From: Caldilineaceae bacterium bin5
Lineage (GTDB): Bacteria > Chloroflexota > Anaerolineae > Caldilineales > Caldilineaceae
DNA: 64,000 bases
Direction: 5' to 3'
Assembly: GCA_002238445.1 (NCBI GenBank)
Contig: MPML01000003.1
Coordinates: 1-64,000 of the forward strand
The notes under the pieces were generated by a model. That model saw only the letters and a list, made by a program, of their open reading frames with translations, searched no databases and had not been told where the DNA came from. The position numbers and the translations under genes are program-made. Positions 8,192 to 16,046 of the stretch are shown piece after piece; position 1 is the first letter of the stretch; the number at the start of each line of letters is the position of its first letter.

Positions 8192-9511
8192 ATGGCCAAA
8201 GAAGTGATAATGCCGGCGCTGGGTATGGCCCAGGACGAAGGCGTCTTGCTGCGGTGGCTCAAAAAGGAAGGCGAAATGGTCACCGCCGGCGAGCCGCTGA
8301 TGGAGGTGGCCACCGACAAGGTGGACGTGCAGGTGGAAGCGCCCGCCTCCGGCCTGTTGACATTAGTAACCGCCAAGGAAGGCGATGAAATCCCCGTGGG
8401 ACAGGTGATCGCACAGATCGCCGCCGAAGGAGAAGAAGTGCCCGCGCCGCAGCAAGCGAGCGACCCACAGGAGGCCGCGGCCGAGGACAAACCCGCAGAC
8501 CCTCCTCTTCCTTCCAGCCCGGTCGCAGCGCGCATCGCCGCCGAACACGGAGTCGATCTGTCACAAGTTTCGGCCGCTGGCGGTCGCATCTCCAAGGAAG
8601 ACGTGGAAGCCCATATCCGCGCAGCCGGTTCCGATTCGCGCGTTCTCGCCTCGCCTAAGGCGCGGCGCCTTGCGCGCGAACGAGGCATCGACCTGGCGAC
8701 GCTTGTCGGACATGGGCCCGAAGGCGCCGTACTCGCCGCCGATGTCCCCATGGTTGCAGATCCCCAAGCCGAAATCCTGCCGCAACCTGTCCCCGAAGTG
8801 GCCGCAACCACCGACCGTGCGCCCGCGATGGAACCGGAAACGCAGTCCGTTTCGCGCATGTGGCAGATCATGGCCCAACGCCTGACAGATAGTTGGACCA
8901 GCGTGCCCCACTTCTACCTGGTGCGTGACGTAAGCGCAGCCCAACTGATGAACTGGCGTACGCTTCTCGCGGCCGGCGCCGCAGACGGTGCAAAAATCAC
9001 CTACACCGACATGCTTACCAAGCTGTCCGCGCTCTCTCTCGCCCGCTTCCCTCGTCTCAACTCCTTCTGGGACGACGGCAAAATCGTTACCAACCCGGAC
9101 ATAAACGTTGGCTTGGCCATTGCAGTTGAAGACGGGCTGCTTGTCCCGGTTGTCCATAGCGCCGACCGCCTGCGCGTCGATGAGATTGCCGCGCGCAGGG
9201 CCGACCTCGTCGCCCGCGCCAACGGCGCCGGACTACTTCCCGACGACTTTGCCGGCGGGACCTTTACAATTAGCAATCTGGGCATGTACGGCGTCGATGC
9301 CTTCAACGCAATCGTCAATCCGCCCCAGGCCGCGATCCTGGCCGTGGGCCGCATCGCCGATCGCGTGGTGGCCGAGAATGGGCAGCCTGTCGTACGCCCC
9401 ATGATGACCCTGACCCTGTCCTGCGACCACCGTGCTGTCGACGGTGTCCGCGCCGCCCAGTTCTTGGATGCGCTGGTCGGCATGATCGAAGAGCCGCTGC
9501 GAGCGTTGTAA
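8192..9511 (+). CDS. Dihydrolipoamide acyltransferase E2 component
   Basis: This 439-residue E2 has all expected modules: an N-terminal lipoyl domain with the lipoylated Lys43 in VATDKVDVQ, a peripheral-subunit-binding domain with RIAAEHGVDLSQVSAAGGRI near 115, a second similar segment (ASPKARRLARERGIDLATL near 150) and a C-terminal catalytic domain with FTISNLGMYGVDAF and the active-site DHRAVDG near 410. The linker contains Ala/Pro/Glu-rich stretches. Two E3-binding-like segments is slightly more than usual. The AAGGGGGA ribosome site fits the ATG. It takes the acyl group from E1 to CoA. Confidence 0.92.
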   Translation: MAKEVIMPALGMAQDEGVLLRWLKKEGEMVTAGEPLMEVATDKVDVQVEAPASGLLTLVTAKEGDEIPVGQVIAQIAAEGEEVPAPQQASDPQEAAAEDKPADPPLPSSPVAARIAAEHGVDLSQVSAAGGRISKEDVEAHIRAAGSDSRVLASPKARRLARERGIDLATLVGHGPEGAVLAADVPMVADPQAEILPQPVPEVAATTDRAPAMEPETQSVSRMWQIMAQRLTDSWTSVPHFYLVRDVSAAQLMNWRTLLAAGAADGAKITYTDMLTKLSALSLARFPRLNSFWDDGKIVTNPDINVGLAIAVEDGLLVPVVHSADRLRVDEIAARRADLVARANGAGLLPDDFAGGTFTISNLGMYGVDAFNAIVNPPQAAILAVGRIADRVVAENGQPVVRPMMTLTLSCDHRAVDGVRAAQFLDALVGMIEEPLRAL

Positions 9512-9559
9512 TTCATGGTGGCGCTGTCAGCCACAGCCACTGCAAAGCAAGGAGGCGGA

Positions 9560-10441
9560 ATGCCGCGCATTAACAGAGCGATTGAGTTGCTGGAGGCCGG
9601 ACAGCCTATCTACTATTCGGGCGTCCACGGTGGTTTGAACTACGAGAACGGCACAGCGCACAGCGACACTTGGGCCGACTACCTGATGGTGGATTTTGAG
9701 CACGGCGCCTTCGACCTGGTCGGGCTGAGTGCATTCATGCGCGGGCTTGTCGACGCGGGCACAACCAGGAGCGGACACCGCACGCCGGCTGTCATCTGCA
9801 CAATCCCTACCGACGGCACCGACGAAAATGTGATGCGGGCAAACGCCTGGATGATCAAGCAGGTCTTGGCCCGCGGCGTCCACGGGATACTCCTCTGCCA
9901 TGCGGAAACGCCGGGCGCAGTCCAGGTATTCGTCGAGTCCTCCCGCTACCCTGTCCACGCCATCGGCGTTTCGGATGATCCAGGCGCCCTGTCCCAAGGC
10001 CGCAGGGGCGCCGGAGGACAATCGATGGCAGCCGAGATCTGGGGCGTAACGCCCCAGGAATATGTCCAGAAGGCTGACGTCTGGCCGCTGAATCCCGACG
10101 GTGAGATAATGCTGGGTCTCAAAATCGAGAACCGCCGCGCACTCGAAAATGCTGAAGCCAGCGCTGCCGTGCCCGGTATCGCCTTCGCGGAGTGGGGACC
10201 TGGAGACATGGGTATGAGCCTCGGCCATGCAGACGCGCATGACCCGCCCTTCCCGCCCGAAATGAGTGCGGCCCGCGCCCGCGTAAAGGCCGCCTGCGAT
10301 GCAGCCAAAGTATTCTTCCTCAACGGCGTGCGTCCCCATGACGTTGTGGAACGCATAGATGAGGGCGTCATGGTCGGTTCAGCAACCGAAGAGGCGGCCC
10401 GCATCGGCCGCGAATATACCGCGCGCCAGATGCCGTGGTAG
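9560..10441 (+). CDS. HpcH/HpaI aldolase/citrate lyase family protein
   Basis: The 293-residue protein belongs to the metal-dependent HpcH/HpaI class II aldolase family, which cleaves 2-keto-3-deoxy or 4-hydroxy-2-oxo acids to pyruvate and an aldehyde. Visible features: DYLMVDFEHGAFDL near residue 33, GVHGILLCHAETPG in the middle, MLGLKIENRRALEN with the conserved Glu, and FAEWGPGDMGMSLG with the metal-binding Asp. The ATG at 9560 is preceded by AAGGAGG five nt upstream, so it is preferred over the ATG at 9515. Its place after E1/E2 suggests that pyruvate released here feeds the complex (inference). Confidence 0.88.
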   Translation: MPRINRAIELLEAGQPIYYSGVHGGLNYENGTAHSDTWADYLMVDFEHGAFDLVGLSAFMRGLVDAGTTRSGHRTPAVICTIPTDGTDENVMRANAWMIKQVLARGVHGILLCHAETPGAVQVFVESSRYPVHAIGVSDDPGALSQGRRGAGGQSMAAEIWGVTPQEYVQKADVWPLNPDGEIMLGLKIENRRALENAEASAAVPGIAFAEWGPGDMGMSLGHADAHDPPFPPEMSAARARVKAACDAAKVFFLNGVRPHDVVERIDEGVMVGSATEEAARIGREYTARQMPW

Positions 10442-10500
10442 GCAGAAGAGTCAAATCCGCGCTCTGCAAGCCGAGCAACAAGTAAGGGACGTCAAGACAA

Positions 10501-11607
10501 ATGCACCAAGAACAACGACAACGCGCCGCGCAGCTACTTGATGAAACAGGGGTCGAGCTGGCGCTGTTTACAGATCATGACAGCGTGCGCTGGCTGACCG
10601 GCCTCAACCTGCCCGCGCCGGCTCTTCTCTTTTTCGAGCGCGGCAGTTTCACTCTCTTTGCCGACGAAGGCTTTTCCGATGCCTCCTCCTTTAGTTCCGA
10701 ACCAGACTGCACGCACATTTCCTTTGTCGGCTATACAATTGACCAGCCTATTGACGCCCCAAGTCGGCTTGCCGACGCGTTGCGCGAGTCGCTTGCAAAT
10801 GGCAGCGCGAAATCAGGCCGGGTTGGCGTAGAAGATAAGAGCCTGCCGCTTGCCTTGTGGCAGACGTTCCTCGACGCACGGCCCGGTTGCGAGCCCTTAT
10901 CGCTTGAGGGCAGTTTACTGCCGCTGCGAGCGGTCAAAACGGAAGAAGAGTTAGCCCGCATCCGCGAGGGCTTTCGCCTGGTTACAATAGGGCATGACGC
11001 CGGCCGCAAGGCAGTTCGCTTGGGCCAGCGCGAGATAGACGTCTGGACCGAGGTGCAGACTGCAGTGGAGCGGGTGGCCGGCAAATGGATGCAGATGGGC
11101 AACGACTGCATAGTCGGCCATCGCCCGGCTAACATGAGCGCCGCGCCCCTCGACTTCGAAATCATTGCCAACGATGCCCTCATTCTCGACCTGAGCGTCG
11201 TAGTCGACGGCTACTGGACCGACAGTTGCGCGACCTACTATGCCGAGCAACCCACCGCCCAGCAATTCCAAATGCACAAATTCGTAGAGGAAGCTTTAGC
11301 CTATGCAGTCTCCCTCATTCGTCCAGGCGTAGTCGCGCAGGAAGTTGACCAGAAGGTTCGCGGCTTCATGGCAAACGGCGGCTACGAAGTCTACCCCCAC
11401 CACACCGGTCACGGCATTGGACTGACCGGACACGAAGAGCCCCGCATCGTCCCCTACAACCAGGAGCGATTTCAGGAGGGCAACGTGATCATGCTGGAGC
11501 CCGGCATCTATATCCCGGGCGTAACCGGCATTCGCTTGGAAGACGCCTTCCTGGTCACAGCAAACGGGGCCGAACCCCTGAGCCATCACGACAAGAGCTT
11601 GCCGTAG
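10501..11607 (+). CDS. M24-family metallopeptidase (Xaa-Pro aminopeptidase/creatinase-like)
   Basis: The 368-residue protein has the creatinase N-terminal domain (LALFTDHDSVRWLTGLNLPAP) and a C-terminal pita-bread fold. Metal ligands are visible: two Asp in LDLSVVVDGYWTDSCATY, His in YPHHTGHGIGLTGHEEP, and Glu in VIMLEPGIY and GIRLEDAFLV. The length suits Xaa-Pro peptidases, although some members hydrolyse creatine-like substrates or are catabolic amidohydrolase-like enzymes. It closes the plus-strand run, about 60 nt after the aldolase. Whether it belongs to the sugar-acid pathway or is only co-transcribed is not known. Confidence 0.88.
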   Translation: MHQEQRQRAAQLLDETGVELALFTDHDSVRWLTGLNLPAPALLFFERGSFTLFADEGFSDASSFSSEPDCTHISFVGYTIDQPIDAPSRLADALRESLANGSAKSGRVGVEDKSLPLALWQTFLDARPGCEPLSLEGSLLPLRAVKTEEELARIREGFRLVTIGHDAGRKAVRLGQREIDVWTEVQTAVERVAGKWMQMGNDCIVGHRPANMSAAPLDFEIIANDALILDLSVVVDGYWTDSCATYYAEQPTAQQFQMHKFVEEALAYAVSLIRPGVVAQEVDQKVRGFMANGGYEVYPHHTGHGIGLTGHEEPRIVPYNQERFQEGNVIMLEPGIYIPGVTGIRLEDAFLVTANGAEPLSHHDKSLP

Positions 11608-12420
11608 CAGTTTACACGTCTCCGGCAATCCTGTTTCCCCTGTCAGGCGACTAACGAAAGCTTCTCTGTTGCAGAAAGGAGCGACTCAAAGACATGTCCC
11701 CACAGGACCTCTGATTTGGTATTGTCCCGTCTTTCAAAATGCCTTCCCGTTGACGAATTCCAAAGTGATCTGGCCTGCGCTAGAGGTGTCCACCTCCAGC
11801 GCTCCCCGCATACTTTACCGCAGCTAACGCGGCAACTGCAGAAGCCGCAATGGTCCTGTATACTCAATCGTATGAAGCGAACAAAAATCGTCTGATCCCT
11901 TCCCCCTTTCGAACGGATACTATGGTTTCGGTGTCCTCCATCATGGTGCAATACCGGCGCCTGTAATTCATGCTACCAGGACTCACTTCCCGCAAAGATT
12001 CAACAGTTATTAGCGGTCGGGGAAGAGCCTTCTGGTGTGAACATTGTATACTGGAAGTACGAACAATAAACGGACAGGCGGTGAAATAGAATCCCCTGCC
12101 CCTATCGGCAGAAACGGGATCTTCCGAGGCAGCGAACAGTACTCTTCCTTCGGGATTCATAAATCTTCAGACACATTCCTGGACAGCGCCAGAACACATT
12201 GAAAGCCCCCAAGAGCGCCAACAGCCCAAATGGACGGCAGAATATCTTCGCAAATGATTCCTCTTTGCCAAGGAGAGACATCGCTATTGACTTAGCAACG
12301 CACCTGGGGCTGTTTGTGGTCGAGGAAAAAATAGACCAGGGATATGAATTCCCCAGAGTGGAGTAGGTACCATAAGTTTGGGTAGTGCTACTACAGATCA
12401 CCGGCCCCAACCAGGGGACT
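11608..12420. other. Gene-free stretch before the insertion sequence
   Basis: I see no supported gene, repeat or RNA here. Short minus-strand frames (for example 11864-12160) have no family resemblance. No clear intrinsic terminator follows the M24 gene. Confidence 0.5.
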
Positions 12421-13245
12421 GGTCTCGTTGACGTTTGATTAGTTTTGTCACATTGGCGACAATAGGAGGATGTCTACAAAGAGAATCGCCGACCATCAGT
12501 GGCAGAAACTTTACGCATTTCTGCAAGGACACCCTCGTGCCTACGCAGGACAGGAGGAAAAGTGTCGCCGTTTTGTTGAGGCAGTTCACTGGATTCTGCG
12601 CACCGGCGCCCAGTGGCGTGAACTGCCAGACAGTTATGGCAAGTGGAACAGTGTCTTCAAGCGCTACGCACGCTGGGAAGAGAATGGTGTTTGGGCCGAC
12701 ATGTTCAAACAGTTCGCTCAGGACCCAGACATGGCAGCGGTCAAGCCCGACAGCACAGCTGTACGCGCCCATATGTGCGCAGCGGGCGGGTCAAAAAAGG
12801 GGGAGGTCAGCACGAACAGTGCCTAGGTCGGAGCCGGGGCGGATTCAGTAGCAAAATCCATCTCCTCGTCGATGCCCTTGGCTTTCCCCTAACGTTCATC
12901 TTGACTGGTGGTGAACGCCATGATATGTCCCAAGCTGAATCGTTGCTCGCCCCTTTCCATTTTGACGCCGTTATTGCCGATAAAGGCTACGATTCTGACC
13001 CCTTGCGAGAGTTGCTCGCAGCTCAACAAGTCGAGGGGGTCATCCCTTCCCGCCGCTATCGCAAGCAACCATGGGACTATGACCGAGTCCGCTACCGAGA
13101 ACGCAACATCGTCGAACGTTTCATCAACAAAATCAAGTGGTATCGACGCATTTTCACTCGCTATGAAAAACTCGCACGACGTTTCATGGCCTTCTTGCAT
13201 TTTGCTTCTACACTGATCTGGCTCGAACGAAATGTCAACGAGCCC
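12421..13245 (+). mobile_element. IS5-like insertion sequence (about 825 bp, IS427-type organisation)
   Basis: The left end reads GGTCTCGTTGACGTTTG (12421-12437). The right end (13229-13245) read on the opposite strand is GGGCTCGTTGACATTTC, giving 14 of 17 matches as terminal inverted repeats. Between them are two overlapping frames of a DDE transposase. Length, repeat position and two-frame organisation match the IS427-type branch of IS5. No clean target duplication is visible. The transposase stop codon (TAA, 13246-13248) lies in the flanking DNA just outside the right end. A truncated glycosyltransferase remnant follows it. Confidence 0.8.
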
Positions 13246-13248
13246 TAA
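12470..13248 (+). CDS. IS5-family transposase, two frames joined by probable -1 programmed frameshift
   Basis: The first frame (12470-12826, 118 residues) contains MSTKRIADHQWQKLYAFL and the first catalytic Asp in VKPDSTAVRAH. The second frame continues from about 12800 to 13248 with GRSRGGFSSKIH, the second Asp in VIADKGYDSD and the Glu in NIVERFINKIKWYRR. At 12793-12799 the sequence is A-AAA-AAG in the first frame, a classical slippery heptamer. A -1 shift there yields one complete DDE transposase of about 259 residues. The transposase is therefore probably functional, not broken. The alternative is an ordinary inactivating frameshift. The ATG follows AGGAGG closely. Confidence 0.8.
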
Positions 13249-13339
13249 TAATTCGTCCTCTTCCATACTGCATGACGAACGGGCAGAAGGCGTCTACCAA
13301 AAAGTTGCATGCTCTTTGTAACCGAATCCTACTTTGATA

Positions 13340-13531
13340 GGAAGTGGAGGCCTGTCCACCCAATTCGATACAGTGTTCCTACTCCAATTGCCAGCCGGAC
13401 TACTGGCTGGCGAATACGAACTGAGGCTGGTCGTGTACGACACCGAGACCCTGCAACCGACTGTCGAGATGAGCAATTGGCAGCCGGAGGTAACCTTAGC
13501 GCGTCTCCGTTGGGCGGAAGGCCGACAATGA
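13340..13531 (+). pseudogene. C-terminal remnant of the tandem GT-C glycosyltransferase family
   Basis: The frame encodes LLQLPAGLLAGEYELRLVVY...PTVEMSNWQPEVTLARLRW, which matches the last 50 or so residues of the three large glycosyltransferases downstream (for example LQPGDYELRLVVYNFET...WEPEYVLAQIRF). Nothing of the membrane part is present. The IS5-like element ends about 95 bp upstream, so the loss may be linked to its insertion, although no matching N-terminal part exists on the other side. It marks the left edge of the amplified array. Confidence 0.75.
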
Positions 13532-13660
13532 ATCCCACTGTACCCACCGTACCCACGGTACCCACTGCAAACAAGCTTCCGCTGTCTCCGATTCGGGTTT
13601 GGTCGTCGGTCAGAACTGAGGGATGGCAACAGAGTGTGACAGCAGTAATGAGATTAGACA

Positions 13661-15973
13661 ATGTCTGAAGGTTCTTCCTCGGTACAAGGCTCTGTAAAGG
13701 GCATCAAGTCAGGCAAAGACGAACGCATCCACCTTCTGTTGGCAGCAGGGGGGATTCTCCTTCTACTGGCAATAGCCGTCGCGTTGCTTCGTCTACAGCG
13801 TTTAAGTGAGCTTCCACCCAGGCTTTACTATGACGAAGGGGCACATGGAGTGGATGCTCTCAGTGTGCTGCAAGGTGAGCACGCCGCCTACTTTGTCGAA
13901 AACAATGGACGCGAAGGGCTGATTGTATACGCCGTGGCACTCTCCACAGCCCTTCTGGGGCCCACAGTGCTGGCAATTCGCCTGCCCACCGCCTTGGCCA
14001 GCGCGGGCACGGTCTTTCTGGTCTTCTGGTTGGGGCGGCTACTCTTTGGGAAAGATGAAGAAAGCGGCAAAGCTACACCGTGGCGAGGTCTGTTGGTCGG
14101 CGGAATAGGGGCAGGGATATTAGCGGTCTCTCTCGGCCAGACGGTCATCGGCCGTACCGCGTTCAGAGCCAATTTCCTGCCTCTGCTGCTCTCCCTCTGT
14201 TTTGTCCTGCTCTGGGTTGGGTGGAGGCAACGGTCCGGCTGGCGAATCGCACTGGCGGGTGTGTGCGCCGGGCTGCTACCGTATACCTACATAGCGGCGC
14301 GCTTTGCCCCGTTGCTGTTCCTATTATTCGGTCTTAGCTTTTTGGTTCCCTGGGGTAGAGTCGAACACGGAAATGAGGGGAAAGCGAAGAATGCCATCCC
14401 TCCTTACTCGTCTCGACTCTCTTCCCTCATAAAGTCCGAACTGCTGTGGGCAGGTATCTTCCTGGGTGTGACCGCGCTGGTGGCTGCGCCGATTCTCGTC
14501 TATTTTGCTTTGCATCCTGAAGATTTCATTTTCCGTAGCAGTCAACTCTCGGTCTTCCAACCCAGTAGCAGCCAAGGAGACCCTCTGGGGGCCCTTCTGG
14601 AAAATGTGTGGGCGCATATTCTGGCCCTTGGCTATCGCGGCGATCCGAACCTGCGCTACAACGTCCCCGGCCAATCACTGTTGAATCCATTTGAAGCTTT
14701 TTTCTTCTGGCTGGGCGCAGCTATGTCACTGTGGCGCTGGCGGCGGCCGCAAAACCGCTTGTTGCTTCTGTGGCTGGGGCTGATGCTCCTTCCCGCAATG
14801 TTGTCTAAAGATCACAACGTCCCTAACACGCTGCGCATGATCGGCGCGACGCCGGCTATCTATCTACTGATCGGTGTCGGCGTCTGGGAGGCGATCCGAT
14901 TCCGTCCATTGATACTCTTCGGTCGTCTTGCGGCAAATCTGTTCCGCCGGAACCCTTTGGAGCCTTCAGTCAATTCAAGCGCTGAGACTTTACAAATAAG
15001 GGTCGCAGATCGGTCGAGCGTCGCCATTGCCATCACGCTCTTATTTGGATGCTTAATTCTTGTTCAGGGCGTACTTACCTACCGCGCCTATTTCCAGAAG
15101 TGGGCTGCCTCTGCCACGAATATTGAGCAACTGTATTGGACGCAGTGGCAAGAACTGACCCAGGTGGTGGACGCGCAACTTTCGCCAGTTGACATTGCAT
15201 ATCTTATTCCCAGCTACAGATGGCATTACAGTTTTGAATATCTGGATCAGAGCGAGGCACCGGCTCACGTAGTCTACTTGGATGCGCCCAACCTGACAGA
15301 AAAGCTAGCGTCTGAACTGTCGGCTATGGAAAACGTTGCGGCAGTGAAGATAGTGGACTGGAACGATGACAGCTATTTTCACTGGTCCCACTACGAAACC
15401 GAACGCTTTAATCTTCTTCTTGGCAAGTATGGACGATACCTGGGTAGCGACAAGCACGCCGCCTTTCAGATCCACACCTACACCGATGTTGACCTGAATC
15501 GCCCGTGGACGGCCTTTGAAAAACTGGAACCGCTGGCAGTCCACTACGATCGCGGCATAACGCTCCATGGGCTCGCATTGACCCAAGACAATGAGCAACT
15601 GTCATCTTCGCAGCCACAATTCGAACTGGGTCAGAATCGCTCCCTGTGGGTGGCTCTGCTATGGGGTACTGCGCCAGGGCTGGACATTGACTATGCAATA
15701 TCCCTGCGCCTGCACAAAGCTGAAGGCGGAAGGGTTTACCAGGAGGATGATGTTCTATGGAGATCGACAGATCATGCGCCGACTAGCGACTGGGTGGCAG
15801 AAGAGCTGGTCGACACCTTGCATTTACTTGAAATTCCTGTCGAGCTGCAGCCCGGCGATTATGAACTGCGTCTGGTCGTCTACAACTTCGAGACCCAGCA
15901 ACCGACAGTCGAATTGGGAGTCTGGGAACCTGAGTATGTGTTGGCGCAGATACGGTTTAGTGAAACTGAATGA
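13661..15973 (+). CDS. GT-C fold membrane glycosyltransferase, family 39-like (copy 1)
   Basis: The 770-residue protein has a first membrane segment near residues 25-46, then the PMT/ArnT-type motif YYDEGAHGVDAL (acidic pair expected in the active site), a REGLIVYAVALSTALLG helix and about ten further hydrophobic segments to residue 480. The C-terminal 290 residues are soluble and beta-rich, ending in PGDYELRLVVYNFET. Such enzymes transfer sugars from a polyprenyl-phosphate donor on the outer face of the membrane; acceptor and sugar are unknown. Copies 2 and 3 follow with a 73-nt spacing each. It is the first of the complete tandem copies. Confidence 0.85.
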   Translation: MSEGSSSVQGSVKGIKSGKDERIHLLLAAGGILLLLAIAVALLRLQRLSELPPRLYYDEGAHGVDALSVLQGEHAAYFVENNGREGLIVYAVALSTALLGPTVLAIRLPTALASAGTVFLVFWLGRLLFGKDEESGKATPWRGLLVGGIGAGILAVSLGQTVIGRTAFRANFLPLLLSLCFVLLWVGWRQRSGWRIALAGVCAGLLPYTYIAARFAPLLFLLFGLSFLVPWGRVEHGNEGKAKNAIPPYSSRLSSLIKSELLWAGIFLGVTALVAAPILVYFALHPEDFIFRSSQLSVFQPSSSQGDPLGALLENVWAHILALGYRGDPNLRYNVPGQSLLNPFEAFFFWLGAAMSLWRWRRPQNRLLLLWLGLMLLPAMLSKDHNVPNTLRMIGATPAIYLLIGVGVWEAIRFRPLILFGRLAANLFRRNPLEPSVNSSAETLQIRVADRSSVAIAITLLFGCLILVQGVLTYRAYFQKWAASATNIEQLYWTQWQELTQVVDAQLSPVDIAYLIPSYRWHYSFEYLDQSEAPAHVVYLDAPNLTEKLASELSAMENVAAVKIVDWNDDSYFHWSHYETERFNLLLGKYGRYLGSDKHAAFQIHTYTDVDLNRPWTAFEKLEPLAVHYDRGITLHGLALTQDNEQLSSSQPQFELGQNRSLWVALLWGTAPGLDIDYAISLRLHKAEGGRVYQEDDVLWRSTDHAPTSDWVAEELVDTLHLLEIPVELQPGDYELRLVVYNFETQQPTVELGVWEPEYVLAQIRFSETE

Positions 15974-16046
15974 GAAAAGGCCGGGTCCGTGCGAACTGAA
16001 GTGACAGCGCGCAACAGCAGAGTGGGTAGAAGGAAAGTCGAAGAGG

